Assembly: GCF_000516985.1 (NCBI RefSeq)
Contig: NW_006917092.1
Location: 3,364,619-3,428,618 of the forward strand
Length of the DNA: 64,000 bases
Direction of reading: 5' to 3'
From: Pestalotiopsis fici W106-1
Taxonomy: Eukaryota > Ascomycota > Sordariomycetes > Amphisphaeriales > Sporocadaceae
Position 1 is the stretch's first letter. The number at the start of each line of letters is the position of its first letter. Below the pieces are notes generated by a model. The model made no database searches and was not told the origin of the DNA. It saw only the letters and a program-made list of their open reading frames with translations. The translations under genes were made by a program, and so were the position numbers. Below, piece by piece: positions 55,235-64,000 of the stretch.

Positions 55235-55573
55235 ATGGCGCCCAGACTCTTCGACCATAATAGAGCCGTGGTTCGCAAATTCACAGTCAAGGAAGTAATG
55301 AATCAAGGAGCTAAGGTTGTTAGGTTTCACGAGCCTGAAAGACTCTATATGAGTGGCATAAGGTTCTCTGCAGAGGTGATCCCAAATTACCCCGTTGCAT
55401 GCATTTTGATAGCAAAGGGCGATAACTTACCTGGTCAAGCGTGGCTCGACGTATTACAGCGGAATAATTGGACCATGACTTGTCTTTATGAGAGATTTAA
55501 GGTGAAATTAGAGCTCAAGGTCTGTGGCCGAGGGCATCCCACGAACGCATCACATTACGAGAGTTTAAGCTAG
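55235..55573 (+). CDS. Small hypothetical protein (doubtful)
   Basis: 112-codon frame starting MAPRLFDHNRAVVRKFTVKE with a plausible ATG context (ACATGGCG). The internal composition is protein-like (VRFHEPERLYMSGIRF), but there is no signal peptide, domain or neighbour support. It could be a chance frame or a remnant. Confidence 0.25.
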   Translation: MAPRLFDHNRAVVRKFTVKEVMNQGAKVVRFHEPERLYMSGIRFSAEVIPNYPVACILIAKGDNLPGQAWLDVLQRNNWTMTCLYERFKVKLELKVCGRGHPTNASHYESLS

Positions 55574-57138
55574 GGCAATATCGAGCGGTGTTGCTTCTAA
55601 GTTGACTCTCTTTGCCGACGCTGTGAGCGGTTAGGGACTACAAAAGCAATTCCGAGGTGCCGCTTATACAGTTTCCGATTGGCTGTCTTCGGATGCGCGG
55701 GGGCGGGTGTCCCTTTCTTAAGTCCGGTCATCCGTCTCTCAGAGATTTGATTGGCGAGAAAAGGTGCAGGGTGGGGGAATGGGCTCAGCTTTTGGCGCTC
55801 TGCTGCTGAAGCAAAAACAGTCCTTACCTTGTACAATGGAATAAGTCTGGTAGAGCATACCATGGCCAAGACCGTGCATCTCCTGGTTCTCCGGCTGGAA
55901 TTGGATACAACTTGGCATAAGCCGAAAGTAATACGCCATAAGTGGCTGGTGCATGTGGTTATGTGTACAGCTCAGATGGGTTATTGTCTATTCTCCGTAC
56001 AAGAAGGGCTTCTCCTCTGTGATCCCAACTGTTTGCACTTCTAAGTTTTGCCTCAGATGAATCTTTTAAAGTGTTATCTCCGTTGTTTTTTTTTTTTTTT
56101 TTTTTTTCTTTGGAACTGTGAAATCTGAAATTTCTATGGAACTTGATCCGGCCCTTTGGACTGCTGGCAATTGCGGTGATCGCTCGGAAAATTCGTTAAT
56201 CTCATGTCCTTCAGCGTGCAGCTTTCATAAAGCAAGCGACTTGCAGCATGTTGACTTGCTGAGCCAAAGGCATCTCCCCACTAATGCCACGCAAGCCGAG
56301 CATTATCCAATTAATAAAGCGAACCCCCTCGGGATCTTATACAACACCAATGCTTCGGTTGATTTGCTGGTGGTCAAAATATTGATGCCCCGTGGTTTGG
56401 CATGCTATTCTCATTCAATTATACGACGTGTCTGTTTTGTTTACCGTCTTCGGCCACGGAAAGCGTGTGCTGATTGCACTTCATGAGTGCTGTACAGAGT
56501 CCCTACCACAAGCTACAGGCGGGGACCCCGTTCTTTAGCCACTGTGCCTCACTAACTTTTGATAAGTAATTTTATCCACAACGATCGCAGAGCCGGATGA
56601 CCTCGAATTACTTGTGTGACCTCTATAGCAATAATACATCCCATCGACTGATTGATAAAGAACAGGCTCCGGCTCCCTGGAAGCAGTAACCAGCCAAAAT
56701 AGCCGAATCGTACCAATAACCAGCGTCTCGACAGGTTTTGGTAAACGTTTAGGCATATGCGGGGAGAAAACCTCTTATGTGGGGATCCCGTTCCCCGACC
56801 GTCTTGGCCACGACTTGGCTGTACGCATGTCCTCCACTCGGATATACAACAAATATGGTTGCTTCCTTTTGTCCCCGTGGGGATCTGGGGTATCGATATC
56901 CATAATTTTGTTAGTTGATTGACCAATAGCTATGTAACTACCATTAGTATTGTAACAGTATCCTCATAGTCACTTGAGGAAAACAAAACCAAGCAGGGCC
57001 TGGTTAGAGCACTGATTGAAGCATATATTGTCTGTCGAATGCTCATTTTATCCTTTCAACTGTACATCAATAGTGACGGTTCTTCTCTGTAATCTTCACA
57101 AATATTTAGACAAACTTCTTGGTTGTCTATTATTCATC
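55574..57138. other. Intergenic, no convincing gene
   Basis: About 1.6 kb. A 22-nt T run lies at 56086-56107. No supported frame. It carries the promoter of the MFS gene at 57139. Confidence 0.45.
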
Positions 57139-58946
57139 ATGGAAGCAGTCAAGTCGGGAGACATGATTCACACCGATGTTGAGCACCTGGAAGTGAAGAC
57201 TGGCCCGGCGCTGGAACCCGTCGGGACTGTCAAGTTGCTCGACCAAGGCGATATCATCCTCATCCCGACTCCTACCAACGAGCCCCGCGACCCCCTGAAC
57301 CTTCCCAACTGGCGCAAGATAAACATTGTCTGCAATGTTTCCATATTCGCAGCTACAGCCACACTCATGGCGTCTTCTTTTGGCGCCATACTACCAATCG
57401 TGACTGCAGAATACGACGGCGACCCACGTGTCAATGATCTTGTCACTTTGCCAGCCTTGTTCATCGGAATTGGAAACTTCATCTTTGTCCCCATATCTCA
57501 CGCAGTCGGGCGACGCGCAACATACTTGTTTTCCCTGACAATGCTCGTGGCGTGCTCCATCTGGTGCGCATGCAGTAAAAGTCTGGAATCCCATATTGCT
57601 GGCCGAGTCATCCTCAGTCTTGCTGCCGGACAGGCTGAGGCTCTCTGCCCCATCATGATTCAGGTACGATATTCAACGCTTGTGCATCTCATCTCACTTC
57701 ACACACTACAGCCACATACTGAGCAAGAGTGCGTCCCACATGTCGGCAGTTTATTGACGGTGAATTTCAGGAGGTCTACTTTCTACACCAGCGAGGCACA
57801 AAAATTGCAATATTCTGTGCTGCTCAGACACTCGGAACCGCTGTGTTGACAGTAGCGAGCTCTTATCTTGCTGCCAACATAGGCTGGCGCTGGTGGTACG
57901 GAGTCTTTGCGTGCATTTCCTTTGCTTGCTGGCTCAATGCCGTCTTTCTTGTCCCCGAGACGAAATTTACACGCACAGTAAGCGCTCAAGGTACGTCTGA
58001 CTTGGTCCCAATGTTGGCTTGAGTGGGACTATTGTCTAACAGAGTATGAACCATAGCCGGCTTGGGCCACGAAGATGCACAGACACTGGGCCCTCTCCGA
58101 CCCATCACCTCCAATGCCCGACCCCCCATTGACCACACCAACTACGAACCGCGAACATGGCGCCACGACATGGCTCTCTTCCACGGAAAACCCAACTGGT
58201 CAGAGGCCGTCTCGTGCTGGAAACAAATGGCGCAGGTCATCTGCTTTCCCAACGTCTTCTGGTTGGTCCTCTGCAGTGGTGCCTTTCTTGGTGTATTCGT
58301 CATGTTTGGCGCTGTCTTTGCCCAAGTCCTTGTCTCTCCACCTTACAACTTTGATTATGAGTGGATTGGGTTCGTTTTCGCGGGACAAATTGTTGTCTCG
58401 ATGGTTGTCATTCCGGCGCAGGGTTGGCTGAGCGACTGGCTGGTGAAATTGTTCGGAAAGCGCAATGGCGGACTCGCTGAGGTATGCTGGATCTTGAGAG
58501 TAACCCGTCTCTTCTGAAGATTCTTATGCTAATAATATCGCTCCAAGCCCGAAACACGATTGATACCCCTTATCATACCGTTCATTGTTGCCATTATCAG
58601 CACGGTTATATTCGGCCGAGCATGCCAAACTCCGCAAGATTGGCATTGGTCGGCGATTGTGGTGTCCTTCAACGTGGAATTCTACGGCTTTGTTGGTGTG
58701 GTGGTTGCGTCATTCACCTATGTGATTGACAGCTACCCGGCGCGCAGTGATGCAGCATTGGTCGTGCTGTGTTTTGCCCGCGGTGTCATTTCCTTTGCTC
58801 TCTCTTACGGGTCCCTCAGCTTCCTGGGTATCAAGAGCACCAAATACGCTCTTGTGTTCGATACCAGTGCTATAATAATTGGTGCATTGGGATTCATTGG
58901 AATTTTTGTTTATCTCTGGGGAAAGAAGATTCGTCAAATCACATAG
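57139..58946 (+). CDS. MFS transporter (DHA1-like)
   Basis: Four exons (57139-57663, 57771-57990, 58057-58481, 58548-58946) with introns of 107, 66 and 66 bp (the last has a GCTAAT branch) give 522 residues. The N-terminal tail ends NEPRDPLNLPNWRK, the usual DPxNWxxxxK signature of fungal DHA1 carriers. About 12 membrane helices follow. The loop 2-3 motif appears as HAVGRRATYLFS (motif A GxxxDRxGRR-like, degenerate), and motif C-like GTAVLTVASSYLA lies in TM5. A long cytosolic loop (~245-305) sits between halves. Substrate unknown (drug, polyamine or metabolite export). The start MEAVKSGDM was chosen because the upstream in-frame codons are hydrophobic and unlike an MFS tail. Confidence 0.87.
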
Positions 58947-59170
58947 CGATGGGCAGTTAATGAGAAGGCGTGATTGGAGCCATGAACAAAAGAGACTGGG
59001 TTGAGTTGTGGGGAGCAGAGAGCCACGATGAAATGAGCTGTTATCAGAGCTTCCGTGTGTTCAATGACATCAAGGTTTCGAATCGCGCCGATACTCGTTC
59101 ATCTAGAGCGAGGCTCGTGAGTACACGGGCCATAGCAGCTGAAACATGCCGATAAGTACCTCGCATTTCG

Positions 59171-60423
59171 CTATGCATGAAGCTCAACTGGCACCGGTAG
59201 AGTATCAAGTTCTACTGGACTTTGTGTTGAATCGGACATGCCTATCTGTGTTGTAGTACCCGGATGGCATGTTCCAGTATGTGAGACGAGTCGATCAGAG
59301 AATGTGTTTGTTGTTTGGTCGGGACTTTCTTTAGACGAAGTCATTGGCACCCCAGCCGCCAATTCAGCATGCGCGAAACCAGGTGCTGCTGGGTTTCGGG
59401 TGTTGATCGTGTTCCGCCTCTTTGTGATGCATAGATACACTGATCCACCAATCACCAAGGAGAGAGCTGCGAAAGCACCAATCGAAATTCCCGCGATCGC
59501 CCCAGCGCTAATCCTTGAATCATCCGACATTTCTAAGAATGCAGACGTGGTAGTTGGGGAGTCGGCCAATTTCATAGTCTGTGTGTTGGTGGAGCTTGCA
59601 GTGGAAGACGTGAACTGCAAGAAGTCTGTGGTTTGGTGCCTTTGGATACACGAACATTAGCATCATAATGATATTAAGCAAGTGGGCTCTGGAGAAGAGC
59701 AGAGAGGACAATTGTCATTCCTTATGCTATCATTCAGGGATTACTCACCTCACCTGAATCCCGATAGCATTATAGATAGGTGATAGAATGACTAAATCTC
59801 CATTTGAGTCGGTACTCGAATCTGAAATTCGAGACGTTTCGTAGGTGACTATCGGATCCAAGACAGCGAAATCACCAGTTGCTGTGCATATCCACTGTGG
59901 ACGGTTATTAGATAAATGATATGGTGCTTCAAATTTCAAGAGCTTTGAGGGAAAGTTAAACGCATAGGTATTTCAGATTGATGGCATCATTGGCTCATTA
60001 TTCTCTTCTTAGTGTCAGACTCACAGTATCGGCAGCTCCCCAGTCTGACGTCGCGGCATCCGATGCACAATCAAACGAGAATGTGTCGAGGCTGCTTCAT
60101 CGGGGTCAGCTACACCCAATAGATGCGATGCAATTCTCGGGACCTAACACATACCTGGGGCAGCATATTGCCCAAACCTCATAATGAGCCGCATTTGCAG
60201 CTAGTTGTGTGCTGTACCAGGCGTGGGTGTATCCCGAAGGGCATAGACCAGGTGAGAAGTAGTCAGATACACCCGGAATTACTCCTGATGGAAAACAGCT
60301 CGAATCCTGAGGTCCAATATTCAGGTAATATCTGGAGTCAAGGACGATCGGGTACAAAAGTGTCGAGGACAAGCAGTCACTTGGTGGCGTAAAAGTAGTC
60401 GTCAAGGGGCCAAGATTTGACAT
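59171..60423 (-). CDS. Cys-rich ectodomain single-pass membrane protein
   Basis: Four exons (60423-60155, 60091-60025, 59942-59749, 59639-59171; the 59639/59640 border may be off by one) give about 332 residues. It starts MSNLGPLTTTFTPPSDCLSS. Then comes a Cys-containing segment (SSCFPSGV, GLCPSGYTHAW, AICCPSLDTFSFDC) typical of a large fungal family of surface proteins. A Ser/Thr-rich stalk follows, then one transmembrane helix (AGAIAGISIGAFAALSLVIGG) next to a basic stop-transfer CITKRRN. The cytosolic tail is ~90 residues. There is no cleavable signal peptide, so membrane insertion relies on the single helix. Function unknown; wall-stress-sensor-like topology is only an analogy. Confidence 0.75.
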
Positions 60424-61415
60424 AATGTACTGGCCACTTCTGCGATGATTATCCTCGAGATGTCAGTTCAATTAATCACCTTTAGACGCATGCAAGGCGA
60501 ATTAATAAGATCACTGGTTGGGAACATCCAGAGGAAAGAGGACATACGGACGAGGTTGGTGGAGGGTATAGACTCGTAATAAGATTCCATCTTCCCTGGT
60601 AACCCCTGCACTCGTTGCGGCACTACCTGGATCTAAGCTATGGAAATGGTAGTATTCAGCGCATCTTGTGTCGGTTGTAACTTTACGTACGATACTAATG
60701 CAGCCTACCTCTTTACTAACGACACTCATGTGTCATCATCGAAGGATCGTCGAATTTAATTGGATATGAACATGATGCCAGGTTTTTCTAAAGCCAATTA
60801 AAATCTTGGAAAAATAGAAATGTAACACACGTTTGGAAGACTGCATTGTATCATGGAAACATCCATATCGACTCATAGTGTTGTCGGATGGGTGCGTTTT
60901 AATGTGTCCAAAATGGTTTCAGGAGATTTGAGCACGGGTTAAAAGATGGTGATCGTTAATCTAGCCTGGAGTGATTTGCAACGATTCCAGAGGCGCCGGA
61001 TGGTCGTATCTGTTCATAGTAACAAGAAAATCTCTCGAGCTCCCAAGAAGAGCTTTGTGATGCACATTTAGCAAAATACGCGTGGTGGCACCGATATTTC
61101 ATTTGGAAAGAATGTTGCCCCGTAAATGGATTATAAAGTCTATGTATTTAATAAACTTGGGTTCTTTGAACTTTTGTATCTTGCGGACCTACTAAGCCGT
61201 GTTTGATGGGCATTTACATCTACCCTTATGTAGAACTGGGCCTCCAAGGTACCGACTCTGAGCCCGATCTTGCCATCCATCTTCCAATCCGCCATGCCGC
61301 AAACATCGCTAGGTTTGGGATTTTCGGGGATGCGCTAAGCGCTAACCCCATTCTCTCTGCTTCTCGGGCGGACCTTATCGAAGGACTTGCCAAAAAAAAG
61401 GGGAAGTAAAAAAAA
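60424..61415. other. Intergenic, no convincing gene
   Basis: About 1 kb up to the assembly gap. A 72-codon minus-strand frame at 60511-60729 has no features and no splice link to the membrane-protein gene that I could find. The sequence ends in A-rich runs directly before the gap. Confidence 0.4.
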
Positions 61416-61515
61416 NNNNNNNNNNNNNNNNNNNNNNNNNNNNNNNNNNNNNNNNNNNNNNNNNNNNNNNNNNNNNNNNNNNNNNNNNNNNNNNNNNNNN
61501 NNNNNNNNNNNNNNN
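61416..61515. other. Assembly gap (100 N)
   Basis: Exactly 100 N, the conventional size for a gap of unknown length, preceded by AAGTAAAAAAAA. Sequence on the two sides should not be treated as contiguous. Confidence 0.98.
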
Positions 61516-62068
61516 AGGTACAATCTGATTGCACATCGACAAACCAGACGCCTCCAGGAATGCACCTTTAATCATGTTGCAGGTACCATGACTCCAAGAA
61601 ACGATATGGGCACTGAGCACGGCCCAACTCCGGGCGCGGTAGAATCGTGGCGCTTGCCTTCGCAGTGTTTGCCGGGGAGGGCTTGGCCTCCCGTCAACCA
61701 GAATTAATAGTCAACCAGTATGTGGTCCATCAAGTAGCAACTTGTCTGTTCTTGCATTTGTCGATTTCGAATGAGCGGTTGAGGCTTAGTGGGAGGCTAA
61801 CCCGGCCGAGCCACGAGCTTCAAATTTTATTCCTCGCAGTCTGACTTAGCCGAACCACACGGTTCATATTCTATTTCTGGGACTCCATCACGAATTAGCC
61901 GTTGAGAGCATACAGTGGGAAACAGGATCCTCATAGTAATGGATAGATATAAATACTGAACTTCGAAACGCTCATTTAGGGCATTGTCTCAATACATCTC
62001 TTTTATTCTTCGTATTATTATTAAAGTATCTTTAACACCAAAGCCTCGTCACGTACACCATTCTACTC

Positions 62069-62447
62069 ACCAGCATTTGCGTATGCCCCCGGCCTGACCG
62101 CAGCCAGATGTCTCGGCGGGAGCAACATGCGCCCGGAACACGGCATCGAGGTCGTTGATTTCTTCTTTGCCGCCGGCTCCGAGCTGCAGATGAACCCACT
62201 AGGCGCAAATAACGAGTTTAAGAAGACAGGAAAATCAAGTGACGGAAAATTTCTCAACGTCTTGGTTAAGAATAACGGTGACGAAAGAACCGTCTCCAGC
62301 AACCAGGCCGTTGATGCATGGATTCGGGAATGGGTCGGGTGCGAGCATGGCGGTGAGAGGAGTTACGATGACAAGCTCGATTATACGTATGTTGCCTTTT
62401 CTTTCCTTGGATTTCATGGGGACCGAGATCCACATGTACAGATGTGA
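62069..62447 (+). pseudogene. Exon-like fragment of unknown protein
   Basis: An open frame flanked by a plausible acceptor (CTACTCACCAG at 62058-62068). It reads FAYAPGLTAARCLGGSNMRP, then GIEVVDFFFAAGSELQ, then ARG/Lys-rich sequence and SNQAVDAWIREWVGCEHGGE. A possible donor (GTATGT) occurs near 62388. The composition is strongly protein-like, but no upstream start exon or downstream exon is visible, and a scaffold gap lies 550 bp upstream. Either a gene remnant or part of a gene interrupted by the gap. Family not recognised. Confidence 0.35.
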
Positions 62448-62649
62448 TGAATAAGCGCATTAATTATTTGGCGATGTAGATGGCACTTGGATTGCTGAAT
62501 GGGTTTGCATGGAAATATGATCATTTCTTTTTGGCTATATGATGTCGTAGATGACTACTTGGAGTGATTCCCTCCATCTTCTTTCGAAATAAGTGTGTAA
62601 TGAAATTTTTAATACAACAGATCTTTTTTATCCCCCTCATTGAGACCAT

Positions 62650-63666
62650 TCAATCGTACTTTTCAACACCCGCAAGTCGCAGTAGCTTCTGCGTGAGTTC
62701 GGGCTTCTCGAGTGGTTCATCCCTCTCACACGGATCAACAACGCCATCTATCTTGGCCTTGCCGTGAGAGTAAAGATTGCAGTGCGGCCAGTGTGTGGTC
62801 GCCTCCCAACGCTTGAAGATCTCAATCTTCTTCTGGCGGTCTTCCTCCAGCATGAACGATGCTGGGGTGAAGCAGGCATAAATAATGGTCCTGATAATGT
62901 CCGACTCGGGGAACGCCGCATAGTGCATGCTTCGGCTGTCCCATAGGATCAAGTCACCGGGTTCTGCGCAGACCTTGATGATCTCACAGCCCTGCTCCTT
63001 GTACCAGTCTACGTGATGATCCTTGAAAGGGTAAAAGTCGTAGTGCTTGGCACCAATTCCCTGAGTTCTGTCCGGGGGGTTGAGAGAGAAGAATTGGTTG
63101 AACAACTTAGAAGATCCTCTCATGAGCACCAGACCGCCGTCCTTGGGGCCGGCGTCCGAAAGGTTGATGATGCCCTGAACACAGGACAAACCCTTGCGCT
63201 CTGGGGCCTGGTCAACGTGTGGCCAAGGAGACCAGCTGACATCTTTGCGGCCTGGGAATGTGATGTTGACAGTGTCATAAGAAACGACGAGCTTGTCAGT
63301 TCCCCAGATCTTTTCAAATGCTTCAAGAACACCTGGCTCTTGTCGTGCATCCCAGACGTACTTCTCATGAGCAGCGCAGTAGTTGAGGTACATGCCTGCC
63401 TTGAAGCTCTGGGGAAGATGATCTTGTGTCCAGGTCGATCGGTCGTTGAGATCGAGCCCTTTGTCGAAGCTCGTGATCCACTCCAACGCCTTGTGACGGT
63501 AACCTTCGGCACGATCTTTCGGTATAGCTCCTTTCAAGACAACGTAGCCGTCTCTGAAAAAGTCATCGCGCCAGTCGTTGTAGGTATCAAGTGCCGAGTC
63601 GTCAAGGCTGGTGACGTGCAGCTTTGGAGCGGTAGTCTCCACTACGGTAGTGGTTGTGGTGGACAT
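62650..63666 (-). CDS. Phytanoyl-CoA dioxygenase (PhyH)-family Fe(II)/2-oxoglutarate oxygenase
   Basis: Single-exon 338-residue protein. The metal-binding facial triad is visible: His150 and Asp152 in WSPWPHVDQAP and distal His248 in WDSRSMHYAAF. Arg259 in DIIRTIIYA is a good 2-oxoglutarate carboxylate ligand. GDLILWDSR precedes the distal His as usual. A Thr-rich start (MSTTTTTVVETT) precedes the domain, which begins near residue 30 (WRDDFFRDGYVVLKG). The family hydroxylates varied substrates, from phytanoyl-CoA to secondary metabolites; fungal members of this length are mostly unassigned. No signal peptide or C-terminal peroxisomal SKL is seen (it ends VEKYD), so a cytosolic enzyme is likely. 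Confidence 0.9.
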   Translation of the reverse strand: MSTTTTTVVETTAPKLHVTSLDDSALDTYNDWRDDFFRDGYVVLKGAIPKDRAEGYRHKALEWITSFDKGLDLNDRSTWTQDHLPQSFKAGMYLNYCAAHEKYVWDARQEPGVLEAFEKIWGTDKLVVSYDTVNITFPGRKDVSWSPWPHVDQAPERKGLSCVQGIINLSDAGPKDGGLVLMRGSSKLFNQFFSLNPPDRTQGIGAKHYDFYPFKDHHVDWYKEQGCEIIKVCAEPGDLILWDSRSMHYAAFPESDIIRTIIYACFTPASFMLEEDRQKKIEIFKRWEATTHWPHCNLYSHGKAKIDGVVDPCERDEPLEKPELTQKLLRLAGVEKYD

Positions 63667-64000
63667 GATGGGCGATGAGAATGCTAATGCAATGACTAGT
63701 ATGGCTCAATTGTGTTGTTCAATTTTGTGCTTGCAGCAGGTTGTCTCCAGATATGGATATACATTATCTAGACTAGTTATAGTCTCAACGAAAGACCAGT
63801 GTATTGATATATTTAATCATACTGCCTCTCTTACCCAAGGTAGCGATGAGGCTCATTTTCGCCTCACATATTGTCATATGGACCGCTTTCGCATTCGTGT
63901 GGTTTGACAAGGCAATAGAATTCCGCCGTGCGCGCAAGTCTATCGGCTTGGACTCCCCGAACCGTGCCGGTACTTGGGCTGACTTCCCCGTGGGGAAATG
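63667..64000. other. Upstream flank of the PhyH gene, no gene seen
   Basis: 334 bp to the window end. A TATATTTAA-like run near 63808-63818 could be a weak TATA element of the PhyH gene. Confidence 0.35.

Noticed and set aside
56086..56107. 22-nt T run as a retroposon tail
   Set aside because: No coding remnant, target-site duplication or second copy is visible beside it; homopolymers of this kind occur elsewhere in the window.

Overview
This window is nuclear DNA from a filamentous ascomycete (Pezizomycotina, most likely Sordariomycetes and probably Hypocreales; the rank is inferred from gene content and was not tested by any search). The support is direct: genes are broken by short introns of about 40-110 bp with GT..AG ends and CTAAC/CTGAC-like branch points, there are three Zn2Cys6 regulators, a HET-domain protein, a SAT4/rhodopsin-like 7TM protein, a cytochrome P450, short tyrosinases and a split tRNA gene. 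A run of 100 N at 61416-61515 marks a scaffold gap. All intron borders below were built by hand from splice motifs and frame agreement.

Layout. 0.2-3.5 kb: an SCP2-like/alpha-beta hydrolase fusion converging on a secreted serine beta-lactamase-like protein. 6.3-7.4 kb: a HET-domain protein. 8.3-13.6 kb: tannase/feruloyl esterase, a divergent Zn2Cys6 regulator and an MCT-type MFS carrier. 14.8-22.2 kb: tyrosinase, Zn2Cys6 regulator, alcohol-acetyltransferase-like enzyme and an S9 peptidase. 22.9-24.7 kb: intron-containing tRNA-Glu(CUC), a strong hairpin and a Thr-rich secreted protein with a Cys-rich tail. 26-36.9 kb: a fungal protein of unknown function, a SprT-like metalloprotease whose long C-terminal extension lies behind one in-frame TAG, a beta-rich unknown protein head-to-head with a 1295-residue TPR-CHAT protease, and a secreted HAD phosphatase. 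37-48.4 kb: P450, SAT4-like 7TM protein, a Zn2Cys6 regulator with a stop codon at codon 7, and a second tyrosinase. 50-63.7 kb: secreted kelch protein, Na+/K+-ATPase-like P-type pump, MFS transporter, single-pass membrane protein, scaffold gap, an exon-like fragment and a phytanoyl-CoA dioxygenase-family enzyme.

How the genes fit together. There is no polyketide synthase, nonribosomal peptide synthetase or terpene cyclase, so this is not a standard biosynthetic cluster, although oxidases, an acyltransferase, transporters and regulators give it an accessory, secreted and metabolic flavour. The strongest candidate for an undescribed system is the divergent pair at 29.6-35.0 kb: a caspase-like CHAT protease with a TPR-like sensor region, sharing a 385-bp promoter with a beta-strand-rich protein that could be its substrate or partner. 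HET and CHAT domains both belong to the fungal self/non-self and regulated-cell-death repertoire. Two genes (28.4 kb and 43.3 kb) carry single in-frame TAG codons that fit a C-to-T change at CpA, the type of change made by repeat-induced point mutation, and both deserve checking.
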